From Thioalkalivibrio sp. ALJ16 (lineage in GTDB: Bacteria > Pseudomonadota > Gammaproteobacteria > Ectothiorhodospirales > Ectothiorhodospiraceae), in assembly GCF_000377345.1 (NCBI RefSeq), contig NZ_KB898038.1:1-64000 (forward strand): a DNA stretch of 64,000 nt. Reading direction: 5' to 3'. Below, piece after piece: positions 24,753 to 33,708 of the stretch. Positions within the stretch are counted from its first letter, which is position 1. Each line of letters opens with the position of its first letter. The translations under genes were made by a program, and so were the position numbers. A model generated the notes under the pieces. It had not been told where the DNA came from. It ran no database searches and saw only the letters and a program-made list of their open reading frames with translations.

Positions 24753-26879
24753 ATGCCACTCGACAGGGCCCCGTCCCTCGGTTCCGCCAGTTCCGGCCTC
24801 GTGACCTCCAGCCAGTGGAGCGGCATGGCCGGGTTGTCGATCGTGCAGCGCGAACAGCTGGCGGAGATGGTCGTGCCCCGGGTGCTGGAACACCTCGAGC
24901 GCTGCCTGGCCACCACGCGCACGGAATGGGAGGCCGGTCGGTCCTGGGGCACCTCGAGCGAGAACACCCTGCTGTGGTCCAACGACTTCCGCATGTTCGA
25001 ACAACGCGTGCTGCGGGATTTCCAGGACAACCTGACGGAGGACTTCCGCAGCAGCGAGTACCCGCCGCAGTACGAGTTCTCCGGCGTCGCCTTTGCCGAC
25101 CAGGATGACGGCCTGGCCATTCTCGATGACTACCAGTCCACCCGGCGCTCGCTGCGGCACAAACTGGAAGCCACGATGCGCGAGAACAATCGCTATTCGC
25201 ATTTCGTGTTCACCCAGGCCGCCGAGGAAAGGAACCGCTTCGAACACCCCAACTGGGCGCCATGGTCACCGCTGCACTGGTACGAACGGCTGATCGAGAT
25301 TGGCGAGCTCTATTTCGGCAAGACCGAGATGACGCTGGACCTGATGCGCTCCTACCTAGACTGCATGCAGAAGACTGCGGCCCCCACCCTCGCCTTCGTG
25401 GTCGAGGCGATCGAGCACTGCGGGCTGATCACCGGCCCGCGCGCCGATCCCGAATCCGCCGGGGCGCTGCGCCGCAACGCCTCGTGGAAACGCCTGGCCG
25501 GCACCCGCGAACAGGACCCGCAGGACGACACGGCCACCGAATCGGAAGACGCGGTCGCGGGCAGACCGGAATGGCAGCCCTCCACCCGCACGGTCGCGGC
25601 GCAGGAACCGGCGCGCATGCCGGATATCGGGGCCGACCCGGCGCAGTGGGCTGCCTGGGCCTCGAACATGCGTCAGGCGCCCGTGTTTCGCGCCGGCGGA
25701 TCCAGTGGCACAGAGGCGGCGGGCAGCGCGCCGATGACCGCCTTTGTGGTCGCGGACGACCAGCCGGACCCGCGCGCCGCACTGATGCCCTTCATCCACG
25801 ACCTGCTCCAGGGGCTTTTTGACCACATCTTCCGCGAGGTGGGGTTCAATCCCGCCGTGCGCGCCCTAATCGGGGAAATGCAATATCCGCTGGCCACCGC
25901 CGTGATCCGCGACCTCGGCTTTTTTCGTGACCGCTCGCATCCATTGCGGCTGTGGATCGGCAGCCTGATCAACGTGGCCATCCGTATCAATCCGGAGACC
26001 GGCGCCGACCACGAGGCCGTGGAGCGCTATCTGGGCTGTATCCGGCGCTCGATCGAACACCTGCGCAACCAGGCGGACCGGCTCGACCGCGACGCCGCGG
26101 AGGTCCTGATGCACCAGTTCCTCGAAGATGTGGAAACCGAGGACGCGCTCTGGCACGAACGTCAGGTCACCCAGATCGATCTCCCGAATGCCGAGGAATG
26201 GGCCGAACAGGCCCGCCGCAACCTGGCGCTGGCGGCGCTGGAAACCGGGGCGGACCTGCCGGAAGCGGCGGCCGAGGAGATCTTTCAGTCCTGGGAGGCG
26301 GTCCTGGCGGTGGAGCACGACACGGGCGAGGTCGGCGAGGCCCTGCATCGGTCTCTGCGTCAGGTCGTACGCCACATCTGCAATATGGCCAGCGCCGCCG
26401 AGGTGAACCCGCTGGTCGCGGAGACACGGGAACAGGCCCGGGCCGCGGGCCTCCCCGAGGACCGCATCCGCGATCTGGTACAGCACCTGGGCAAGGCCCA
26501 CCTGTTCCGACTGCGTGCCGCAGACGACGCCCCGCGCTTTGACCCGCGCGCGCGCCTGCAGACGCGGGAATCGGTGCGCTACGAGGACGACGACCCGGCC
26601 CTGGAACAGGACCGCGACGATGACCACGTATTCGTGGCCATCGGTCTCGATGTCGGGGACTGGTTCGAATTCACCGACGACGACGGCGAGAACCCGCTGC
26701 GCATGGCGCTGCTTTGGCGCGGGGACACCACCCGGCGATTCTTCTTCCTGTCGCTGGATGGCGTCCACGCCCGTCGCCACAGCCTGCAGGGCGTGGCGCA
26801 GGAACTGCGCCAGGGCCGCATGCGCGCACTGCCGGAAGACAACCCCCTGGATGCCATTATCGAGGCCCCGGCAGACTGA
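24753..26879 (+). CDS. DUF1631 family protein
   Basis: 708 residues, cytoplasmic. Helical N-terminal half, then the DUF1631 core (IGEMQYPLATAVIRDLGFFRDRSHPLRLWIGSLINVAI) and a C-terminal PilZ-like beta region (GLDVGDWFEFTDDDGENPLRMALLWRGDTTRRFFF). The central region 240-330 is low-complexity. The function is unknown; occurrence among c-di-GMP genes and a PilZ-like tail suggest, but do not prove, ligand sensing. A CGGAGG site precedes the ATG. It converges on the pseudokinase gene with a shared palindrome. Confidence 0.8.
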   Translation: MPLDRAPSLGSASSGLVTSSQWSGMAGLSIVQREQLAEMVVPRVLEHLERCLATTRTEWEAGRSWGTSSENTLLWSNDFRMFEQRVLRDFQDNLTEDFRSSEYPPQYEFSGVAFADQDDGLAILDDYQSTRRSLRHKLEATMRENNRYSHFVFTQAAEERNRFEHPNWAPWSPLHWYERLIEIGELYFGKTEMTLDLMRSYLDCMQKTAAPTLAFVVEAIEHCGLITGPRADPESAGALRRNASWKRLAGTREQDPQDDTATESEDAVAGRPEWQPSTRTVAAQEPARMPDIGADPAQWAAWASNMRQAPVFRAGGSSGTEAAGSAPMTAFVVADDQPDPRAALMPFIHDLLQGLFDHIFREVGFNPAVRALIGEMQYPLATAVIRDLGFFRDRSHPLRLWIGSLINVAIRINPETGADHEAVERYLGCIRRSIEHLRNQADRLDRDAAEVLMHQFLEDVETEDALWHERQVTQIDLPNAEEWAEQARRNLALAALETGADLPEAAAEEIFQSWEAVLAVEHDTGEVGEALHRSLRQVVRHICNMASAAEVNPLVAETREQARAAGLPEDRIRDLVQHLGKAHLFRLRAADDAPRFDPRARLQTRESVRYEDDDPALEQDRDDDHVFVAIGLDVGDWFEFTDDDGENPLRMALLWRGDTTRRFFFLSLDGVHARRHSLQGVAQELRQGRMRALPEDNPLDAIIEAPAD

Positions 26880-26897
26880 ACCCGAGCGGGTTCAGTC
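26874..26897. terminator. perfect palindrome spanning both convergent stop codons
   Basis: GACTGAACCCG (26874-26884), AG, CGGGTTCAGTC (26887-26897). It contains the TGA of the DUF1631 gene (26877-26879) and, on the other strand, the TGA of the kinase-like gene (26892-26894). Probably a bidirectional terminator, although without T-runs. Confidence 0.55.
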
Positions 26898-29246
26898 GCG
26901 CGTCTGGCGGATCGCCAGCGCCAGCTGGTTGCGCACCGCCTTCAGGGCCCGCAGGACCGGTGCCTCCAGCTTCGTCACACCCGCGCCCAGTTCCAGATAC
27001 AGCAGCCCGACACAGTGCTGGCGCACGGCAAGCGGCAACAGCAGAAAGCTGCGGGCATCCAGGGCCTGACGGAAGCTGTCCGGGATATACCGGCTGATCG
27101 AGGCCTCGTGGCTGTCGGAAATAACCAGGTCCTTCTGCTGGTCCATCGCCAGCGAGAGGATGTCCCCTTTGCCGGACAGCTCCAGGCGCAGGCGTCCGGA
27201 CAGGGTCTCGGCATCACGCCCGAACGCGGTGTGCGCCACCAGTACCCGGTGTTCGCGATCGGCCAGCATCAGCATCACCCGCTCGAGCTTCAGCGTACGG
27301 TAGAGGTTCTCCAGCGTGCCCTGGACCAGGGTGTGCAGGTCGAAGTCGCCGACCATGGTGTCCAGCATGTCGGTCAGGGCATCCATCAGGTCCGCCGCCT
27401 GGGCGGCCGGGTTCAGCCCCGGGGTCTCCCCCATGGGACCGGCTGCGGCATCCTCGGTCTCCAGCAGGGCCGCGTCCCGTACGTCTCCGTCGCCTTCCGG
27501 CCGCACCCCGAGATTGGCCTTCAGCCGCTGCAGCGGCTCGCGCCCCTCGGGCGGCAGCTTGACCACCGCGAGGAACTGGTCCATTGCCTCGCGGCCGGAC
27601 TGGATCGCATGCTGCAGGCCGCGGGCATCGACGCCCAGGGCCTGCTGGTAACGCCGGCGCAGTTCCCCCAGCAGGGGCCCCTGCTGCTCGCGCGCCGCAT
27701 GCGCGAGACACTGCCCCATCTCCGTGGCGAGGGTGACGATGCGATGCAGACGCTGGTCGGCATCGCGTGCCGCCGGCAGCACACCGGCGGGTGCCGGCTC
27801 CACCGAAGCCACGATTTCGCGCGGGAAATTCCAGTCCTGCAGCACCGCACGCGCCAGCGCCTCGTAGGAGACCCCCAGCACCTGGCGCGCCGCGCTCCCC
27901 TCGGCGGTTCCCTGAGCCACGCGAATGCGAATCTCGTCGGCCTCCTCGGGCAGGTAGTACAGCACCAGCATGCGCCCGATGTCGTGGAACAACGCGCAGA
28001 CAAACGCCTGTTCGGTCTCCACGCCCCCGACCTGGTCGGCCAGGTCCCGCGCCAGCATCGCGCTGAACAGGGTGGTCACCAGCGCCTCCATCAGACGCCC
28101 GGAATGACGCCCGCCCTTGAGATTCTCGAACAGCACCAGCCCCAGCGCGGCCGTGCGCACCTGCTCGAACCCGAGCAGCACGATGGCCCGCGAAACCGTG
28201 CGAATGTTGCCGCCAAAGTTACTGTAAAACGGGGAGTTGGCCAGACGCAGGAGCTTCTGGGTCGTCGCGTAGTCCTTCAGCACGGCGTTCGACAGCTCGG
28301 CCACCGAACGCTTCATCGTGTCGTCGGAACACTGGGTAATCTCGCGGATGTGGCTGGAGATACCGGGGAAGTCCGGCTTGCGCCGGATCCGCCGCAGGAT
28401 GAAATCGGACGAGGCGTCACCGGGCTCGCCACCGCCTTCCACCACGGCCAGCAGCGCCTCCCGGAATTCGCGCGCCGAGGCGAAGCGATCCTGCGGGTCC
28501 GGACGCGTCGCCCGCAGCACCAGCGCGTCGAAGCGCTCGTCCCCATTGCCCGCACGGCGCGATGGCGGCTCCAGCCCACCCGCGAGCATCGCCCGCCGCA
28601 GCGCCCCGGGGCCGGCGCCCGCAAACGCCCGCTCTCCGGTCAGCAACTCGTAAAACAGAACGCCCAGCGAGAACACATCGGCGCGTTCGCTCGCCGGCCC
28701 ACCCGCAAGCTGCTCCGGTGCCAGGTAGTACGGGGTATCGGGCAGGTGGCTCTCGCCGCTACTGGCGGCATCCGGCAGCGCCATGCCAAGGCCGGTGATC
28801 CGCGCGTGGCCGTCCGCGTTCACGGTCACATTGGCCGGCTGCAGGGCACCGTGCAGCACGCCCTGCTCATGGGCGGCCGCCGCGGCATCGAGCAGCTCGC
28901 GCATCAGGGCCAGGGCGCGATCGATCACCAGGGGCCCGCGCGCCAGGATACGGTCCAGGGTCTCGCCCTCGACATACTCGAACACGAGATAGACGCCGCC
29001 GGCGTAGTCCCCGGCCTCGAAGATCGGCGCAATGTTCGGGTGGCGAAAGCGGCTGAGCCGTCGCGCATCGTCCAGCAGCGCCCGCCGCGTCTCGGCATCC
29101 GCCCCGGCATCGGTCAGCGTCCGGATCGCCACCTGGCGGTCCAGCACCGGATCATGCGCCAGGTAGAGCCCGTCACGGGCACTGGTGCCGAGTACACGGG
29201 TAATCCGGAAGCGCTCGATTGCGGGCTGCGCATCGCGTTCAGCCAT
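26892..29246 (-). CDS. pseudokinase-HDOD-GAF signalling protein
   Basis: 784 residues. Residues 12-270 follow a Ser/Thr kinase fold (RVLGTSARDGLYLAHDP, LAPEQLAGGP, ADVFSLGVLFYELLTGERAF), but every catalytic motif is lost: VAIR for VAIK (R42), HGALQPAN for HRDLKPEN (132-139) and GLG for DFG (152-154). Residues 285-480 are an HDOD domain (TTQKLLRLANSPFYSNFGGNIRTVSRAIVLLGFEQV; FVCALFHDIGRMLVLYYLPEE). Residues 620-784 are a GAF domain. It is likely a scaffold or sensor, not a kinase. Start 29246 is chosen by domain boundary. Confidence 0.87.
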   Translation of the reverse strand: MAERDAQPAIERFRITRVLGTSARDGLYLAHDPVLDRQVAIRTLTDAGADAETRRALLDDARRLSRFRHPNIAPIFEAGDYAGGVYLVFEYVEGETLDRILARGPLVIDRALALMRELLDAAAAAHEQGVLHGALQPANVTVNADGHARITGLGMALPDAASSGESHLPDTPYYLAPEQLAGGPASERADVFSLGVLFYELLTGERAFAGAGPGALRRAMLAGGLEPPSRRAGNGDERFDALVLRATRPDPQDRFASAREFREALLAVVEGGGEPGDASSDFILRRIRRKPDFPGISSHIREITQCSDDTMKRSVAELSNAVLKDYATTQKLLRLANSPFYSNFGGNIRTVSRAIVLLGFEQVRTAALGLVLFENLKGGRHSGRLMEALVTTLFSAMLARDLADQVGGVETEQAFVCALFHDIGRMLVLYYLPEEADEIRIRVAQGTAEGSAARQVLGVSYEALARAVLQDWNFPREIVASVEPAPAGVLPAARDADQRLHRIVTLATEMGQCLAHAAREQQGPLLGELRRRYQQALGVDARGLQHAIQSGREAMDQFLAVVKLPPEGREPLQRLKANLGVRPEGDGDVRDAALLETEDAAAGPMGETPGLNPAAQAADLMDALTDMLDTMVGDFDLHTLVQGTLENLYRTLKLERVMLMLADREHRVLVAHTAFGRDAETLSGRLRLELSGKGDILSLAMDQQKDLVISDSHEASISRYIPDSFRQALDARSFLLLPLAVRQHCVGLLYLELGAGVTKLEAPVLRALKAVRNQLALAIRQTRD

Positions 29247-29408
29247 CAGACAGCACCCCCCGGCACGCGCCCGGAGCACCGACGGGGCCTGTTACTCGCC
29301 CCGACCTGTTCGGATCCATCCGTCTTCTCCCTGTGATCTCGTCAATCCCGCAGCGGGATCGTCTTGCAGCCCGTTCCGAAGCCCATCGGATCTGGAACTG
29401 AATACGCG

Positions 29409-29789
29409 CTAGCCGGCCGGGTCGCGGGCGTGCTCCTTGAGGATCTCCAGCGGGATCACCGCCAGGGTCTCTTCATGGGTGGCGCGCAGGAAGACCCCCG
29501 GCGCCACCCCGGCCTGATAGGCCTCCAGCCAGCGCGCCGCACACAGACACCAGCGATCCCCCGCCGCCAGCCCGGGGAAGCCGAACGCCGGCACCGGGGT
29601 CATCAGGTCATTCCCGCGCGCCAGGGAGAAGTCCAGGAACTCGCGCGTAAGCTCCGCGCAGACCGTATGCATGCCCTGGTCATCGTAGCCGGTGGCGCAG
29701 TGGCCATCGCGGTAGAACCCGGTCACCGGGTCCCGCCCGCAGGCCTCCAGCGGACCGCCCAGTACATTCACCGATGGAAATGGCTGCAT
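29409..29789 (-). CDS. DUF2237 family protein
   Basis: 126 residues. It matches the DUF2237 pattern closely: SVNVLGGPLEACGRDPVTGFYRDGHCATGYDDQGMHTVC, ELTREFLDFSLARGNDLMTP, GFPGLAAGDRWCLCAARW and a final ATHEETLAVIPLEILKEHA. Four conserved cysteines may bind metal. Function unknown. The ATG at 29789 has a GGGAGGGAG site. The gap 29280-29408 upstream of the kinase start holds nothing recognisable. Confidence 0.88.
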   Translation of the reverse strand: MQPFPSVNVLGGPLEACGRDPVTGFYRDGHCATGYDDQGMHTVCAELTREFLDFSLARGNDLMTPVPAFGFPGLAAGDRWCLCAARWLEAYQAGVAPGVFLRATHEETLAVIPLEILKEHARDPAG

Positions 29790-29870
29790 TGCTCCCTCCC
29801 GCTGTACGTTGCCTACAGGATAACGGAGCCGCGCGCCGATGCGGCGAGCGTTCACTCCGCCCGCGGGAAT

Positions 29871-30902
29871 TCAGTCGGCGTCGGGCCAGCCCCATTCCTT
29901 CAGGTGGCTGCGCAGGTTCTCCGGCCGGTAGTCGTCATCCTGACCGTAGCGCTCGAGCACGCTCGGGTGCAGCTCGGTGGGGAACTCGGGCTGATACAGC
30001 GGACGCCGGTAGCGCCGCCGCACCCGGTAGATATGCCGCCGCGACCGGTGCAGCGGCGCCAGGGCATCGGGGCGCAGCGACTCGGGCAGATGCGATTCGA
30101 TGGCCAGCCCGGCCGCTCGCGCCTGCTCGATCATCCAGGCCAGCGGGAACTCCGAGGCCAGGCGGCCCTGGTCATCCGGAGCATACCCCCCGCCAATGTC
30201 GGCATGCACACCACTGAACCATACCTGCTTCAAATCCAGGTTCCGGCGCGGCTCCCACAGCGTGGGCTCGAAATCGGCGCGCGTCTCGTCGATGGCCAGC
30301 GCGTGCCGCGCAATCCGCACATTGGGGCCCAGCTTGGTGTCGTAGAACTCGTCGGTGCGGTCCAGCAACCCCAGCAGCGAGAACGGGATGCCGAGCGCGC
30401 CGACCGTGTCCCAGGCACCGACAAAGCGGATCTCGCGATCCGGGTGGGCATGCTCCGCGCGAAACGCCCGCGAGGCCTCTCCATCCGGGGCGTGTGCGGC
30501 ATCGGTCTTCTTGTAGTGGCGAAACGCCTGTTCGATCAGGCGCGCGTCCGGACGCCTGAGGATCCCGCAGTTGTTGATCAGGCCGCACAGGCTGCGCACG
30601 GTGTAGGCGCCCCGACTGAACCCGAACAGGAAGATCTCCGCACCCGGCGAGTAATTCTGCACAATGTAGCGGTAGGCATCCTGGATATTCTTGTGGATGC
30701 CGCGCCCGGTCACGCCCCCGGTCAGCCGGGCGTAGTAGGCACCCACCCCCCAGTCGTAGAAAACCTGCTGCGCGTCGCCGGCGGCATCCACCGGCGCGAT
30801 CGCCCGCGCCATCCTCAGGACATTGGTCGGCACATCCGACTCCAGGTCCTCTTCCGGACGGTTCCAGGTACCGTCCGCACAGATCACGATCCTGCGCGTC
30901 AT
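29871..30902 (-). CDS. DUF2235 (Tle1-like) alpha/beta hydrolase
   Basis: 343 residues. The nucleophile elbow is GFSRGAYTVRSL (FGFSRGA), after CADGTWNRPEEDLESDVPTNV at the N-terminus; DIGGGYAPDD provides the later acid-like motif typical of DUF2235. Relatives include type VI phospholipase effectors (Tle1), but there is no signal peptide, VgrG or T6SS gene here, so a housekeeping hydrolase role is likelier. GGAGGGCGC precedes the ATG. It lies 33 bp after hsp20 on the same strand, so they may be one transcript. Confidence 0.85.
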   Translation of the reverse strand: MTRRIVICADGTWNRPEEDLESDVPTNVLRMARAIAPVDAAGDAQQVFYDWGVGAYYARLTGGVTGRGIHKNIQDAYRYIVQNYSPGAEIFLFGFSRGAYTVRSLCGLINNCGILRRPDARLIEQAFRHYKKTDAAHAPDGEASRAFRAEHAHPDREIRFVGAWDTVGALGIPFSLLGLLDRTDEFYDTKLGPNVRIARHALAIDETRADFEPTLWEPRRNLDLKQVWFSGVHADIGGGYAPDDQGRLASEFPLAWMIEQARAAGLAIESHLPESLRPDALAPLHRSRRHIYRVRRRYRRPLYQPEFPTELHPSVLERYGQDDDYRPENLRSHLKEWGWPDAD

Positions 30903-30935
30903 GCGCCCTCCAGGTTCATGTTTACCGCCATCGCG

Positions 30936-31457
30936 TCAGGCTCCGATGGGGATCCGGCGCACTTGTGCGCCGTCCGCCTGCTTGCGTCGAGGGGTATCGA
31001 TCTTCAGCACCCCGTTGCGAAACCGGGCCTGGATCGCGGCGCTGTCGGCGTCTCCCGGCAGACTGAGGATGCGGCGGAATTGCCCGTAGCGGCGTTCCAC
31101 TCGGTGGTAGCCGGCGTCCTCGTCTTCGGTCTCCTGACCCTTTTCACCGGAAATGATCAGCTCGTCACCATCGAGCGTCAGGTCGATCGCGCTTTCCTCG
31201 ATCCCCGGGACCTCGACCGTGATGCGATAGTCCGTGCCGGTCTCGGCGATGTCTACACGCGGCCGCAGCAGCAGCGGCCCGGAATCGGGGCCCCCCGGGC
31301 CGGAACCGGTGCCAAAGAAATCCTCGAACATCCGGTCCATCTCGCGGTGCAGGCGCAGTAACGGATCGCTCCCCTCGCGGCGAGCCGGCACCACCTCGGG
31401 GCGCTCGTGTTCCTCGCGCTTGAACCAGTTCCAGGGCTTGAGCTTTTGCAGATCCAT
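30936..31457 (-). CDS. Hsp20/alpha-crystallin small heat-shock protein
   Basis: 173 residues. The alpha-crystallin domain (about 65-165) includes PRVDIAETGTDYRITVEVPGIEESAIDLTLDGDELIISGEK and the terminal FRNGVLKIDTPRRK, with QVRRIPIG as the IxI-type tail. It forms oligomers holding unfolded proteins. The N-terminal WNWFKREEHERP is class A-like. A GGAGGTGA site precedes the ATG at 31457. A CTTGAA (31552-31547, minus) could be a heat-shock sigma -35, with only a rough -10. Confidence 0.92.
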   Translation of the reverse strand: MDLQKLKPWNWFKREEHERPEVVPARREGSDPLLRLHREMDRMFEDFFGTGSGPGGPDSGPLLLRPRVDIAETGTDYRITVEVPGIEESAIDLTLDGDELIISGEKGQETEDEDAGYHRVERRYGQFRRILSLPGDADSAAIQARFRNGVLKIDTPRRKQADGAQVRRIPIGA

Positions 31458-31563
31458 GATCGTCACCTCCGCAGGCTAAGGAACCTCGCGGGAAACCCGG
31501 ATCCATCGCGTCCCCCTGATGCCTAGTAGGCAGGGAAACGGCCTTTTTCAAGGGAGCCGAACC

Positions 31564-31589
31564 ACGTGCGATTCAATCAGCGTCTCCCT
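31564..31589 (-). repeat. single copy of the terminal repeat seen at 7-36/259-288
   Basis: Twenty-six bases identical to 264-289 (ACGTGCGATTCAATCAGCGT and onward). Read on the minus strand it starts at the stop codon of the response-regulator gene (TAG at 31590-31588). Confidence 0.6.
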
Positions 31590-32076
31590 AGCCCCCGAAG
31601 GTCCGCGGGCGCGCCGGCAGCCGGCCCTTCTCCACCAGGCGCTCGATCCGGGAGAACACCTCGCCACGGCCGAACGGCTTCTTCATGAAGTCGTCCGAGC
31701 CAATACGATCGAGAAAAAACTGCTCCACCGCGTCCTCATTGCCGCTGATCATGATCACCGGCACATTCTCGGTGACCGGGTCGCGGCGCAGCTGGCGCAG
31801 CATGGCGAACCCGGTCATCCCGGGCAGGATGATGTCGAGGAAGATCAGGTCCGGCCGCTCCTCCCGTACCCGTTCCAGCCCCTCCTCGGCGTTCGCGGCA
31901 CCGAACGCGTCCATCTCGTTCTGCCGCAGCATGTTCACCAGCAGCGCGACCACGGTGCGGGAATCGTCCACCACCAGCACGCGCAGGCCGCGCGCAGCCT
32001 CCTGCCGCGACTTCTTGCGCCGCTCGCCGCCCTTGCCGAAGCGCAGCAGGCTCCCCACACGCTGCATGTAACTCAT
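31588..32076 (-). CDS. single-domain response regulator (CheY/PilH-like)
   Basis: 162 residues. Basic N-terminal 30 residues, then one receiver domain: LRVLVVDDSRTVVALL, phosphoacceptor in LIFLDIILPGMTGF, MISGNEDAVEQ and the switch lysine in DFMKKPFGRGEV. No output domain, so it probably acts on a partner protein, as PilH/PilG-type regulators do. No kinase is adjacent. Its stop codon lies within a dispersed repeat. It is divergent from the REC-REC-GGDEF gene across a 250-bp gap with no clear feature. Confidence 0.88.
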   Translation of the reverse strand: MSYMQRVGSLLRFGKGGERRKKSRQEAARGLRVLVVDDSRTVVALLVNMLRQNEMDAFGAANAEEGLERVREERPDLIFLDIILPGMTGFAMLRQLRRDPVTENVPVIMISGNEDAVEQFFLDRIGSDDFMKKPFGRGEVFSRIERLVEKGRLPARPRTFGG

Positions 32077-32326
32077 GGCTGCATCCCCCTCCCTGGTGGC
32101 ATTTCCGGGCGCCGGCGATGCCGCGCCATAGCGATCCGGACAATTCGTCTACAGCGCCATTGTTCCCGCCCCTCCCGGCTGCTGTCCAGCGCACGCGGGC
32201 GCGCGTTGCGGCCGGGCGCCCATGCGCGCATCATGCCGGTCTGCGGAGCACTGAAAGGAGTCAGCGGCGCGCCATGGTCCAGCCCACAGCCCACCCGAGC
32301 GGCAGCCGCCATCGGGGAACCCGCAC

Positions 32327-33682
32327 ATGAAGATCCTGGTCGTCGACCGCTCGCGCGTGTTCCGCGCGCTGTGGAGCCGTATGGTCCTGGCCGCGGGGCA
32401 CAAGCCGATCATGGCCAGCAGTGGCGCCGAAGGGCTGGCGCGCATCGCGGAAAACGACCTCGAGCTGGTATGCGCCTCCATCACCCTGCCCGACATGAGC
32501 GGGACGGAATTCTGCCGCCAGGTCCGCGCTCAGGCCTCCGGCCATGACCTGCCACTGATCCTGCTCACCACGCAGCAGGATCACGAGATCCGGCGCGAGG
32601 CCTTCGAGGCCGGGGCCACCGATGTCCACGACAAGACCAATATCCGCGACCTGTTCCACCAGGCCGCACGCTACGGGCGGCCAGTGGAACACGCACACGA
32701 GGGGCATGTACTCTATGTGGAGGACAGCCCCACCGTCGCCCGCGTGATGACGCGCATCCTCGAGGGCATGGGGCTGGAGGTCGCACACTTCCGTAGCGCC
32801 GCCGATGCCCTTGACGCATTCGATCAAGGCAACTGGGACCTGGTCCTGAGCGATATCCTGGTCGAGGGCGAGATCAGCGGCATGGGGCTGGTCAGCCGCC
32901 TGCGCCAGCAATTCCCCGACAAGACGAGCCTGCCGATCGTGGCGATGTCCGGCATGGACGACCAGAACCGTCGCGCCGAGCTGTTCCGCCTGGGCGTGAA
33001 CGACTTCGTGACCAAGCCGGTCCTGGAAGACGAGGTGCGCGCCCGCATCGGCAACCTGCTCGCCAACAAGCGCCTGTTCGAGGAGGTTCAGAGTCAGCGC
33101 AAGAAGCTCTACGACATGGCGATGATCGACCCGCTGACCGGGCTGCGCAATCGCAATGTCCTGGCCGAGTGTGCTGCGCGCTTCTTTACCGAGGCCAACC
33201 GGGCGGACATGCCGCTAAGCCTGATCCTGCTCGACATCGACCACTTCAAGAAGATCAACGACACGCATGGCCACCTGCTGGGTGACGAGGTTCTGGTCGG
33301 CGTGGGCGAACTGCTGCGCACCACCGGCCGCGAGTCCGATGTGGCCCTGCGCTTCGGCGGCGAGGAGTTCCTGCTGGTGCTGCCGGAGTGCGATCTCTTC
33401 GACGCTCATACCCGGGCAGAGGAACTGCGCCAGCAGCTGCGCGAGCTGCGCCCGGCGGGGCTCACGATCACCGCCAGCTTCGGCGTGACCAGCCGCCCGT
33501 CCGGCCGTGACGTCAGCATGAACGACCTGTTCCGGGTGGCCGACCAGGCCGTCTATCAGGCGAAAAACGAGGGCCGCGACCGCGTCGTATCCCGCGCCCT
33601 CGATGACGCCACCGCCCCGACACCCGCGCAAGACGACACCCCCGCGGAAAACCCGGGCACCAGCGTGCAGCCGGCCGGCTGA
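32327..33682 (+). CDS. REC-REC-GGDEF diguanylate cyclase
   Basis: 451 residues. The first receiver (1-115) is degenerate: VVDRSR for VVDDSR and CASITLPDMSG with Ser where the phosphoacceptor Asp belongs. The second (125-250) is intact (VLYVEDSPT, LVLSDILVEG, FVTKPV). The GGDEF domain is active (LALRFGGEEF context) with an inhibitory RESD five residues before GGEEF. It makes c-di-GMP with product feedback, under control of phosphorylation of the second receiver. A 45-residue disordered tail follows. A neighbouring single receiver is divergently encoded. Confidence 0.92.
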   Translation: MKILVVDRSRVFRALWSRMVLAAGHKPIMASSGAEGLARIAENDLELVCASITLPDMSGTEFCRQVRAQASGHDLPLILLTTQQDHEIRREAFEAGATDVHDKTNIRDLFHQAARYGRPVEHAHEGHVLYVEDSPTVARVMTRILEGMGLEVAHFRSAADALDAFDQGNWDLVLSDILVEGEISGMGLVSRLRQQFPDKTSLPIVAMSGMDDQNRRAELFRLGVNDFVTKPVLEDEVRARIGNLLANKRLFEEVQSQRKKLYDMAMIDPLTGLRNRNVLAECAARFFTEANRADMPLSLILLDIDHFKKINDTHGHLLGDEVLVGVGELLRTTGRESDVALRFGGEEFLLVLPECDLFDAHTRAEELRQQLRELRPAGLTITASFGVTSRPSGRDVSMNDLFRVADQAVYQAKNEGRDRVVSRALDDATAPTPAQDDTPAENPGTSVQPAG

Positions 33683-33708
33683 GCAGCCGTCCCGGCGCCG
33701 CGACCGCG

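Noticed and set aside
27015-29336. 773-codon open frame on the plus strand
   Set aside because: Antisense to the pseudokinase-HDOD-GAF gene; no domain similarity.
29871-30902. Type VI secretion effector
   Set aside because: DUF2235 resembles Tle1, but there is no VgrG, PAAR, immunity gene or secretion cluster nearby.
29364-31361. 665-codon plus-strand frame
   Set aside because: Antisense to DUF2237, DUF2235 and hsp20, all recognisable genes.
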